Assembly (NCBI GenBank): GCA_036260665.1
Contig: DATAMF010000383.1
Coordinates: forward strand, 1-5,521
Direction: 5' to 3'
DNA: 5,521 nt
Source: DATAMF01 sp036260665
GTDB taxonomy: Bacteria > Chloroflexota > Anaerolineae > Aggregatilineales > Aggregatilineaceae
Position 1 is the first letter of the stretch. Each line of letters opens with the position of its first letter. This document shows positions 1 to 5,118 of the stretch, one piece after another. The notes beneath the pieces are model-generated. The model was not told where the DNA came from. It worked only from the letters and a program-made list of their open reading frames with translations, and searched no databases. Both the position numbers and the translations under genes were made by a program.

Positions 1-1444
1 CCCGTTCGGTATATAAATCATAGCCGTCAGCGATAATCTGACGGTAATTAGCCTTGTGGTCCACAATCACCCAATCAGCGTTTTCTTCCGTCACCAATCG
101 CGAATACGATGCAGCAAAATAGCGCGGCCCCCAGGGATACATCACCGCCACCTGAGCATCATCGGGAAGTTCGGCCCGCAGTTGTTCCAATCGTTCGATA
201 GTCCTGATCCCGGTTGGCTCATCCACCAGTTCACTGATGTAATCGCCGTTCAAAAAGAACAGGATCAAAAACCAGATCAGCGCCCCGATCAGCGCCAGCA
301 CTGTCCAGACAGGGCGGCTTTGGGCGAGCGTATTCACGCCCAGCGCGACGCCCATAACCAGGATCAACACGGTCGGCATGAGAATCGCCTCTGGCAGAAC
401 AGCAGTATGGTAGGCCACAGCGAACAGTGTTGGTCCCACCGCACACAACACCAATACTTGCGCCGTGCGGCGGTAGGGTGAAAAGATCAACACCCCAATC
501 AGCGCCGCCACACCCAGGATAAGACCGGGCAGCGAGATTTCAGCGACCAAAATATCAACAACATCACGCCCATTATCAAGCCAGCCATTGAGATCAGCGG
601 GCAGCGTAACCAGTCGATCCGCTTCCCGCCCGGAAAACTCCGTCCAGAAGCCGCGCCAGGTGCCTGGCTCCCCATACACCCATTCGCCCCCTTGCCATTC
701 CCGCAGCGGCAGGTACACATAGGGTAGAAAACCGAGCAGCGCCAGCCCCATCGCGGGCAGCACAATCCGTTTCCAATCGCGGCGTTCCGCCCACACATGC
801 GGCCACACCGCCCAAAGGAGGCCGGGCGCGACAAATACGATTGCCCGGTGATGCGCCACACCGATCCCACCCAGCAAAGCGAGCATCCACACTCGCCGCC
901 GTGTACTCCATCTGCCTGCCCACGGATCAGGCCACAAGGCGACCACCAGCATCAGCACCGTGATCGCCAGCGACATGCTGTAAACTTCAGCGATCACATT
1001 ATGAATCCAGATCGAACGTGCCAGCGCCAGCACCCCAACAAACATCAGGGATTCATTCAGTTTCCCCGTCATACGCCACAGCAGCAGCCCCACGCCCGCC
1101 AGCGCGACGAGGCCCCAGGTCATCGCATACAGACTAGCAGCGGTTGCCGGTTCAACCTGCAACGGGCGCAGCGCTGCGGTAAACAGGTTGCCGAGAATCG
1201 CAAACAGCGGGTACCCCGTGTGATGCACGGTCCCCCAGACATTCAGCGCCACCTGAATCTCGCCCACATCTTTGATATATTCGTTTTTCAGCAGCAGTTC
1301 TTTAGAACGCCCTTCAGCAAAACTGCCCGCCACGTGGGTTTGTAGGGTCGTCGCATAAACCAGCATCGAGATTAGAAGAGGTGCCAGTAGGTTAATTTTG
1401 ACAATAGACTGTTTTGGAGTGCGTGATCGTTTGAGTTTCGGCAT
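1..1444 (-). CDS. DUF2723 / TMEM260-like multi-pass membrane protein, putative GT-C glycosyltransferase (3'-truncated)
   Basis: An uninterrupted minus-strand frame runs from the ATG at 1444-1442 to the left edge (481 codons, no stop), so the C-terminus is missing. The N-terminus is basic (MPKLKRSRTPK), followed by a first membrane helix at about residues 17-34. The first loop carries DVGEIQ (59-64) and then HHTGYPLF (74-81). This matches the family pattern of an acidic D-x-GE motif followed by an H-P-x-GYPLY segment. Further hydrophobic helices lie at about 102-123, 131-147, 155-171, 186-212, 228-247, 303-321, 328-345, 352-370 and 378-398. AEVYSM (152-157), VAHHR (196-200) and YLPLREW (244-250) also fit DUF2723. 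A soluble tail begins near 400 and contains PWGPRYFAASYSR (437-449). Family knowledge: GT-C-fold membrane enzymes that transfer sugars, probably from lipid-linked donors, outside the cytoplasm; TMEM260 is an O-mannosyltransferase. The acceptor here is unknown. No convincing Shine-Dalgarno precedes the ATG. The gene is divergent from the Crp/Fnr gene. Gene and family are fairly certain; the enzymatic role is inferred. Confidence 0.85.
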   Translation of the reverse strand, partial: MPKLKRSRTPKQSIVKINLLAPLLISMLVYATTLQTHVAGSFAEGRSKELLLKNEYIKDVGEIQVALNVWGTVHHTGYPLFAILGNLFTAALRPLQVEPATAASLYAMTWGLVALAGVGLLLWRMTGKLNESLMFVGVLALARSIWIHNVIAEVYSMSLAITVLMLVVALWPDPWAGRWSTRRRVWMLALLGGIGVAHHRAIVFVAPGLLWAVWPHVWAERRDWKRIVLPAMGLALLGFLPYVYLPLREWQGGEWVYGEPGTWRGFWTEFSGREADRLVTLPADLNGWLDNGRDVVDILVAEISLPGLILGVAALIGVLIFSPYRRTAQVLVLCAVGPTLFAVAYHTAVLPEAILMPTVLILVMGVALGVNTLAQSRPVWTVLALIGALIWFLILFFLNGDYISELVDEPTGIRTIERLEQLRAELPDDAQVAVMYPWGPRYFAASYSRLVTEENADWVIVDHKANYRQIIADGYDLYTER

Positions 1445-1476
1445 GACAATTTCAAAATGAATGGTAGGATCAAGAT

Positions 1477-1496
1477 GAACGCATTATAACGCGTTC
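1477..1496. promoter_or_regulatory. 20-bp palindrome in the divergent promoter gap (candidate operator)
   Basis: GAACGC (1477-1482) and GCGTTC (1491-1496) are perfect inverted arms. The centre TTATAA (1484-1489) is itself palindromic, so only one base pair (1483/1490) breaks the dyad over 20 bp. The site contains TATAAC on the plus strand (1485-1490) and TATAAT on the minus strand (1488-1483). These could serve as -10 boxes for the two divergent genes, although no good -35 was seen for either. A dimeric regulator bound here could repress both directions. The neighbouring Crp/Fnr protein is an obvious but untested candidate. The dyad does not match TGTGA-N6-TCACA or TTGAT-N4-ATCAA. Confidence 0.45.
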
Positions 1497-1528
1497 GTGT
1501 TTAAGCTTGGAGTTTTAGGGAGTTAGCT

Positions 1529-2221
1529 ATGTCTAATGCGACTCAATCCCGGCTGGCAGCCGTGCCGCTGCTTTCTGGGTTATCGGCTGAAGAATTGGCG
1601 GTTCTAGATCGTTCCATTCGCGCAGTATCGCTCAAAGAAGGTGAAACGCTGTTTCACCAGGGCGATCCCGGTGACGCCTTGTATATCATCGAGTCGGGGC
1701 AGTTGAAGGTGTGTACCTTTGGAGCCGACAACCAGGAAATTGTATTGAATATTATGGGACCAGGCGATCGGTTTGGCGAACTGTCGCTGCTCGATGGTCG
1801 GCCCCGTGTTGCCACCATCACGGCGCTCATCGACTGCGAGCTGCTGGCGCTGGATCGCGCACCGTTTATCGGCTATGTGTGGCAGCGGCCTGAGATGGCA
1901 ATTCGCATGTTAGCCCACCTAAGTAATCAACTGCGCCAGCATGTAGTGATGCACGAAACGCTCGACACACGTGACAGTGTAGCGAAGCTGGCTCAGGTTG
2001 TGCTGTTTTTGGCCGAGCGGGATGGTAGTGTCGAACCGGGCGTTGTCACATCGACGCTGAACAAAAAGCAGATGGCCGAAACCATTGGTACGAGTGAAGA
2101 ATGGGTGACACGGATGTTGGCGGAGTGGTCACAGGAAGGCATTATCGGCATGACCGGGCCGCGCCGCCTGATTCTACACGATGTTGAAGCCTTGAAGCGG
2201 CTGACCCAGCACGAAGGTTAG
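1529..2221 (+). CDS. Crp/Fnr-family transcriptional regulator
   Basis: A 230-residue protein with the usual length and two-domain layout of the family. The N-terminal cyclic-nucleotide-binding-type beta-barrel spans about 12-125: VPLLSGLSAEEL (12-23), LFHQGDPGDALYII (41-54) and a phosphate-binding-cassette-like segment FGELSLLDGRPRVATI (82-97). A dimerisation helix follows at about 118-145. The C-terminal winged helix is at about 150-222, with its HTH at about 177-207 (recognition helix SEEWVTRMLAEW, 189-200). The Gly-Glu and Arg of the cassette are present, but the residue after the Arg, usually Ser/Thr in cAMP binders, is Val94. There are only two cysteines (62, 103) and no N-terminal cluster, so it is not an Fe-S FNR-type sensor. 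The start is supported by AGGGAG about 8 bases upstream. It is transcribed divergently from the DUF2723 gene, and a hairpin follows the stop. The ligand and regulon cannot be read from the sequence. Confidence 0.95.
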   Translation: MSNATQSRLAAVPLLSGLSAEELAVLDRSIRAVSLKEGETLFHQGDPGDALYIIESGQLKVCTFGADNQEIVLNIMGPGDRFGELSLLDGRPRVATITALIDCELLALDRAPFIGYVWQRPEMAIRMLAHLSNQLRQHVVMHETLDTRDSVAKLAQVVLFLAERDGSVEPGVVTSTLNKKQMAETIGTSEEWVTRMLAEWSQEGIIGMTGPRRLILHDVEALKRLTQHEG

Positions 2222-2241
2222 GGTTAATATCCCCCACAAAC

Positions 2242-2271
2242 ACGCGACTCCTGCTATCAGGAGTCGTGTTT
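2242..2271 (+). terminator. Hairpin terminator after the Crp/Fnr gene, possibly bidirectional
   Basis: CGACTCCTG (2245-2253) pairs with CAGGAGTCG (2258-2266) around a CTAT loop. Three more pairs, one of them G-U, extend the stem to 12 bp (2242-2269). The stem starts 20 bases after the stop codon. The T-run is short (GTGTTTAA), so termination may be only partial. On the opposite strand the stem is followed by TTTG, so it may also stop read-through from the convergent SpoVS gene. Confidence 0.6.
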
Positions 2272-2278
2272 AAACACG
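2265..2278. repeat. Perfect 14-bp palindrome overlapping the terminator
   Basis: CGTGTTTAAACACG reads identically on both strands. Its left half overlaps the 3' arm of the preceding terminator stem, so the two structures are mutually exclusive in RNA. CGTGTTTAA also occurs at 1496-1504, just upstream of the same gene. The function is unknown; it may be part of a bidirectional termination region or a protein-binding site. Confidence 0.4.
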
Positions 2279-2299
2279 CATTTTCTAAATAAGAAGTTT

Positions 2300-2312
2300 T
2301 TCGGCTGCCGAA
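2300..2312. repeat. Small GC-rich hairpin between convergent genes
   Basis: TTCGGC (2300-2305) and GCCGAA (2307-2312) are perfect inverted arms around one base. In RNA the stem would be 5 bp with a 3-base loop. It lies 13 bases downstream of the SpoVS stop codon and may mark that transcript's 3' end. It has no clear T-run in the SpoVS direction. On the plus strand it is followed by a mildly T-rich stretch. Confidence 0.3.
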
Positions 2313-2325
2313 TGAGTCTGTTTCT

Positions 2326-2649
2326 TTAACGCGGCTCGACAACCATGCGGACGGCAGTACGTTCCTGGTCCTCGATCAACACTTCGGTGAAGAAGGGAAT
2401 CACAATGACATCAATGTGATCTTCGGACAGATACCCGCGAGCAATCGCCACTGCTTTAATGGCCTGATTGACTGCGCCCGCCCCTATTGCCTGAACCTCG
2501 GCCCGGTTATGTTCTCGGACGACGCCGGCAATTGCACCTGCCACCGCCGTGGACCGCGAGCGTGCGGATACTTTAATGATATCAACGCCTGAAGACGTAT
2601 CCGCAGACAAATCATCAGGAGCCAAGTGTGATGAAGGGATTGGTTGCAT
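2326..2649 (-). CDS. spoVS: SpoVS-family (stage V sporulation protein S, Alba-like) protein
   Basis: With the chosen start the protein has 107 residues. From about residue 22 (VDIIKVSARSRSTAVAGA) to the end (ERTAVRMVVEPR) it closely follows the compact ~86-residue SpoVS family. It includes the family core QAIGAGAVNQAIKAVAIARGY (53-73, broken here only by description) and the EPR terminus. Family knowledge: SpoVS is a small protein with an Alba-like nucleic-acid-binding fold. In Bacillus it affects septation and later sporulation, but homologues are common in non-sporulating bacteria. The role here is therefore more likely general DNA/RNA binding. It carries about 21 extra N-terminal residues, polar and Pro/Ser/Asp-rich. 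The start is uncertain: ATG at 2649 is preceded by a weak GGGGCG, while upstream in-frame ATGs at 2700 and 2715 would add 17 or 22 residues with no visible ribosome site. It is divergent from the CSD-like gene and convergent with the Crp/Fnr gene. Confidence 0.92.
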   Translation of the reverse strand: MQPIPSSHLAPDDLSADTSSGVDIIKVSARSRSTAVAGAIAGVVREHNRAEVQAIGAGAVNQAIKAVAIARGYLSEDHIDVIVIPFFTEVLIEDQERTAVRMVVEPR

Positions 2650-2715
2650 TGTATGGTCGCCCCGTGCCAAATAATAAACGAAAAGTACGCGCAGCCTCAT
2701 TGTACTCGAATTCAT

Positions 2716-2868
2716 CGATTAAGCCAACCAGTACTTGATGATGTATTTTCAGGGCACGCCACGATTGCATCAATTTTCACTTATAGAAATTTCATAAAAT
2801 CTTTGTTATTTCCCGTTTCGATGCTTTTCTTAAGGTTATAATAAATAGAAGGTGAAAGATCAGTCTAG
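2716..2868. other. AT-rich divergent intergenic region between spoVS and the CSD-like gene
   Basis: This stretch is visibly more AT-rich than the flanking genes and has no credible coding frame. It should hold the spoVS promoter, whose best minus-strand -10-like box is TATAAG (2785-2780), without a clear -35. On the plus strand it holds a perfect TATAAT at 2837-2842, also without a good -35 at the usual spacing. If the plus-strand box is used, the CSD-like mRNA would have a leader of about 130 bases. Confidence 0.4.
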
Positions 2869-2897
2869 TTGCAAGCCAAACTGGTTCTGGGTATTAT
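2869..2897 (+). promoter_or_regulatory. Candidate sigma-70-type promoter of the CSD-like gene
   Basis: TTGCAA (2869-2874) and TATTAT (2892-2897) are separated by exactly 17 bases. They match the -35 and -10 consensus at four and five of six positions. A start site near 2904 would give a leader of roughly 78 bases. The TATAAT at 2837-2842 is an alternative or second -10. Confidence 0.5.
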
Positions 2898-2970
2898 TCG
2901 CTTAGATTGTTGGATCAACCAATTAACTCATCTATTTATCTATCCATACAATCAATCGGTCTTATCCTTG

Positions 2971-2976
2971 AGAGGA
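2971..2976 (+). promoter_or_regulatory. Ribosome binding site that sets the start of the CSD-like gene
   Basis: AGAGGA lies five bases before the ATG at 2982. The longer frame from the ATG at 2907 has no such site, and its extra 25 residues do not resemble a cold-shock domain. The start at 2982 is therefore preferred. Confidence 0.8.
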
Positions 2977-2981
2977 ATAGT

Positions 2982-3194
2982 ATGGCAAACGAGCGTTTCT
3001 ATGGCACAGTGAAAACCTTTGATCGCATCGGTGGATCGGGGACGATCATGCTGCCAGATGGCCGTGAAGTGAATGTCCGCTACTCATCTATTCGAGGCGA
3101 AGGGGTCCGACGACTTAAAGAAGGTGCCCCAGTGTCGTTTATGATTGAAGAAAAGCGGCGCGGATTGTACGCAGTCTGCGTGCAATCCGAATAG
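2982..3194 (+). CDS. Cold-shock-domain-like small protein with degenerate RNA-binding motifs
   Basis: The protein has 70 residues, the length of a single-domain CspA-type protein. The fold signature is clear: GTVKTF (8-13), a glycine-rich turn and Ile (17-22), PDGREVNVRYSSI (25-37), then GEG-x-R-x-LKEG (39-48), V-x-F (51-53), EE-x-x-RG (56-61) and A-x-x-V near the end. The last half fits canonical Csp proteins well. The nucleic-acid face does not. The Trp of VKWF is Thr12. The RNP1 segment (normally KGFGFI) is GGSGTI (17-22), without its two Phe. The RNP2 segment (normally VFVHF/Y) is VNVRY (30-34), with Phe replaced by Asn and His by Arg. Classic single-strand stacking is therefore probably weakened or changed. 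It may bind another nucleic acid by its basic residues (R28, R33, R38, R43, R44, K46) or act as a protein-interaction OB fold. It is a monocistronic unit with its own promoter candidate and downstream hairpins. Confidence 0.85.
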   Translation: MANERFYGTVKTFDRIGGSGTIMLPDGREVNVRYSSIRGEGVRRLKEGAPVSFMIEEKRRGLYAVCVQSE

Positions 3195-3233
3195 CGTTCC
3201 ACTTCTACAACCTTATATTCCTCATTTCTACAG

Positions 3234-3272
3234 GTCCGCGCGCGTGTTGGTAGATAGTTGCGGGCTGTTTTT
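3234..3272 (+). terminator. Candidate terminator of the CSD-like gene
   Basis: GTCCGCG (3234-3240) can pair with TGCGGGC (3259-3265), including two G-U pairs, around an 18-base loop. TGTTTTTTA follows directly. The long loop weakens the call, but the six-T run 40 bases after the stop codon fits a rho-independent terminator. Confidence 0.5.
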
Positions 3273-3277
3273 TATAC

Positions 3278-3301
3278 TCTGCGCTAAAATCTGCGCCAAA
3301 T
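3278..3301 (+). repeat. Two tandem copies of a 12-bp repeat
   Basis: TCTGCGCTAAAA (3278-3289) is immediately followed by TCTGCGCCAAAT (3290-3301), ten of twelve positions identical. The pair lies upstream of the rnj promoter candidate. A direct-repeat operator is possible; chance or slippage is also possible. Confidence 0.45.
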
Positions 3302-3307
3302 GATTCG

Positions 3308-3360
3308 TTACCCCATCCCCCTTTCCTGGTCAAACCGGATGAATGGGGTAATTATTTTCT
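3308..3360 (+). terminator. Strong hairpin with T-rich tail between the CSD-like gene and rnj
   Basis: TTACCCCAT (3308-3316) and ATGGGGTAA (3343-3351) form a perfect 9-bp stem. Inside it, TCC-T-GGT (3324-3330) can pair with ACCGGA (3334-3339) with one bulged base. TTATTTTCT follows the stem. This is probably a second or main terminator for transcription from the left, insulating rnj. If transcription instead began further upstream, it would be a leader element of rnj. Confidence 0.6.
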
Positions 3361-3375
3361 GGGATGGCCTAAAGC

Positions 3376-3381
3376 TATAAT
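3376..3381 (+). promoter_or_regulatory. Candidate -10 box of rnj
   Basis: A perfect TATAAT lies 75 bases before the rnj start. The -35 region (about 3352-3358, TTATTTT) is a poor match, so the promoter is either weak or activator-dependent, or the box is coincidental. The start site would fall near 3388. Confidence 0.5.
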
Positions 3382-3382
3382 T

Positions 3383-3404
3383 GCGAAGCCAGACTGGTCT
3401 TCGT
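3383..3404 (+). promoter_or_regulatory. Leader hairpin 1 of rnj
   Basis: CGAAGCC (3384-3390) pairs with GG-T-CTTCG (3396-3403) with one bulged T and an AGACT loop. It would sit at the extreme 5' end of the rnj transcript, overlapping the predicted start site, where a stem would affect decay. It is followed by TTTG, so a weak terminator or attenuator is another reading. Confidence 0.4.
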
Positions 3405-3428
3405 TTGAAAGTTGAATGTAGTTGCACC

Positions 3429-3445
3429 GGGGCACACTGCGCCCC
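3429..3445 (+). promoter_or_regulatory. Leader hairpin 2 of rnj, next to the ribosome site
   Basis: GGGGC (3429-3433) pairs with GCCCC (3441-3445). The stem ends one base before the Shine-Dalgarno, which stays unpaired. It could influence ribosome access or protect the mRNA end. Confidence 0.4.
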
Positions 3446-3446
3446 T

Positions 3447-3453
3447 AGAGGAG
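3447..3453 (+). promoter_or_regulatory. Ribosome binding site of rnj
   Basis: AGAGGAG is three bases from the ATG at 3457 and nine bases from a second in-frame ATG at 3463. The spacing favours 3463 slightly, but the proteins differ by only two residues. An in-frame ATG at 3412 has no such site, and the conserved family N-terminus begins only after residue 16 of that longer form. Confidence 0.7.
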
Positions 3454-3456
3454 TTT

Positions 3457-5115
3457 ATGTCAATGGAGCAAGGCGCATTACGCCTGATACCCCTGGGTGG
3501 TTTAGGCGAAGTTGGTAAAAACATGCTGCTCATTGAATATGATCGGTCAGCCATCATCGTGGATGTGGGCATCATGTTCCCCGAAAACGATATGCTGGGT
3601 ATCGATTATATTATCCCCGACTTCCGCTATATCGTGACCGAAGTCGAAGAAATGGGATTGCAGATCCTTGGCATTATTGTGACGCATGGGCATGAAGATC
3701 ATACCGGAGCCATTGGGTATGTGCTGAAATCGCTGCCCGCCCCTGTCTACGCCACACCGCTGACAGCCGGGTTATTGGACATCAAAATGCGCGAGGCGGG
3801 GCATGTGGATCATCCCCTCCATGTCTTTCGGGCAGGCGATGTCATCGAACTCGGACCATTCCGTATCGAGACGTTTCATGTGACCCACAGCATCCCCGAT
3901 AGTGTGGGGCTGGGCATTAACACCCCTGTCGGACTCATTGTGCATTCAGGTGACTTTAAATTTGATCACACCCCCGTTGATGGCTGGCCGCCCGATTTTG
4001 CCAAGCTGGCTGAGTTTTCAAAACGGGGTGTCTTGGCATTGTTATCCGACAGCACGAATGCGGATCGAGCAGGGTGGACTCCGTCCGAGACGGTGATTGA
4101 ACAGGCGCTGGACGATGTATTTCACGCGGCGAAAGGGCGCATCATTGTTGCGACATTTGCTTCGCTGATCTCACGCATTCAGCAGGTCGCCACAGTTGCG
4201 CAGAAATACGAGCGGCGGCTCGCGATTGCCGGGCATAGTATGACCGAGTACATCAAAGTCGCAACCAAGCTCGGTTATATCGACCTGCCCAAAGATTTGC
4301 TGGTCAGTGTCGAGCAAACGGCCAAGATGCCGCGTGATAAGATTGCCATCATGGCAACCGGCGCGCAGGGCGAACCGACAGCCGTGCTGGGTAAGCTGGC
4401 CTGGGGTAATCATCGCCAGTTGGAGATCGAAGAAGACGATACCGTGATCATGTCGGCTCACGCCATTCCGGGCAACGAAGAATTGGTCCACCGCACGATC
4501 AACAAGCTGATCCAGCGGGGCGCACATGTGATCTACGATTCCGTATCTCCGGTACACGTCTCAGGTCATGCCAGCCGTGAAGAATTAAAACTCCTGATTA
4601 ACTTGATCCGGCCCAGGTTTTTTGTTCCCGTCCATGGTGAACTGCGGCACCTGATGCAGCACAGCATGTTGGCCCAGGAATTGGGCATTCCGGCTCAAAA
4701 CATTGCCGTTGTGGAAAATGGCACGGAGATTTGTATCACTGCCGATTCACTCCAGGTAGGCGGGCGCGTACCGGGCGGGTATGTGTTTGTGGATGGTGCA
4801 GGCGTTGGTGATGTCGGCCCAATTGTGATGCGGGATCGGGAAATTCTGGCAAGCGATGGTTTTGTGATCGCCCAGGTCTTGATCGATAAAGAGACCGGCT
4901 TATTGCTGAAGACGCCAGAATTGATTTCGCGCGGGTTCGTGTTTTTACGCGAGGCAGCCGAACTGATCGAAATGGCGCAGTTGAAAATCATGGAAGTCGT
5001 TGAGTCCCATCCCAAGGGTGATCTGACAGTTGCGGTGCAGGATGCGCTGTCGAAGATGTTCTATAACCAGACCAAGCGCCGCCCGATGACGTTTGCGTTC
5101 GTGACGGAAATTTAA
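3457..5115 (+). CDS. rnj: Ribonuclease J (metallo-beta-lactamase / beta-CASP RNase)
   Basis: A complete 552-residue protein, the usual RNase J length. It is a cytoplasmic endo- and 5'-3' exoribonuclease of mRNA decay and rRNA maturation. The N-terminus LIPLGGLGEVGKNM (10-23) is typical. The two-zinc site is intact: H77, H79, D81 and H82 in THGHEDH, H144 in HSIPD, D166 in SGDFK, and H393 in VPVHGE. The beta-CASP insertion is at about 195-370, with SDSTNA (197-202), GRIIVATFAS (227-236) and GHSM (259-262). The lactamase fold resumes with SAHAIPGNE (333-341) and SGHASREE (369-376), which holds the phosphate-binding-type loop. A C-terminal domain at about 465-552 ends in TKRRPMTFAFVTEI, as in the family. 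One local difference: after TFAS the sequence is LISR, where many bacterial RNases J have Asn then a variable residue. It stands alone, with its own promoter candidate and a structured leader. The start is 3457 or 3463. Confidence 0.98.
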   Translation: MSMEQGALRLIPLGGLGEVGKNMLLIEYDRSAIIVDVGIMFPENDMLGIDYIIPDFRYIVTEVEEMGLQILGIIVTHGHEDHTGAIGYVLKSLPAPVYATPLTAGLLDIKMREAGHVDHPLHVFRAGDVIELGPFRIETFHVTHSIPDSVGLGINTPVGLIVHSGDFKFDHTPVDGWPPDFAKLAEFSKRGVLALLSDSTNADRAGWTPSETVIEQALDDVFHAAKGRIIVATFASLISRIQQVATVAQKYERRLAIAGHSMTEYIKVATKLGYIDLPKDLLVSVEQTAKMPRDKIAIMATGAQGEPTAVLGKLAWGNHRQLEIEEDDTVIMSAHAIPGNEELVHRTINKLIQRGAHVIYDSVSPVHVSGHASREELKLLINLIRPRFFVPVHGELRHLMQHSMLAQELGIPAQNIAVVENGTEICITADSLQVGGRVPGGYVFVDGAGVGDVGPIVMRDREILASDGFVIAQVLIDKETGLLLKTPELISRGFVFLREAAELIEMAQLKIMEVVESHPKGDLTVAVQDALSKMFYNQTKRRPMTFAFVTEI

Positions 5116-5118
5116 AGC

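Noticed and set aside
56..1345. Several open frames of 70-180 codons on both strands inside the left region
   Set aside because: They overlap one continuous 481-codon minus-strand frame with clear DUF2723 motifs and membrane helices. Their own translations are rich in Arg, Cys, His or Gln and have no family pattern.
2644..2841. Plus-strand 65-codon frame over the spoVS start and promoter
   Set aside because: It overlaps the conserved gene, has no ribosome site and shows no protein-like pattern.
2907..2981. Longer start for the CSD-like gene (25 extra residues)
   Set aside because: There is no ribosome site at 2907, whereas AGAGGA is well placed before 2982. The cold-shock pattern begins only after the latter.
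3273..3278. TATACT as an rnj promoter -10
   Set aside because: There is no -35 at a usable distance, and it lies upstream of a strong terminator-like hairpin. The TATAAT at 3376 is better placed.
3412..3456. Longer start for rnj at 3412
   Set aside because: There is no Shine-Dalgarno before it, it runs through the GGGGC/GCCCC hairpin, and the strong AGAGGAG directly precedes 3457/3463.
2982..5115. CSD-like gene and rnj as one operon
   Set aside because: They are separated by 262 bases containing two terminator-like hairpins and a separate TATAAT box.
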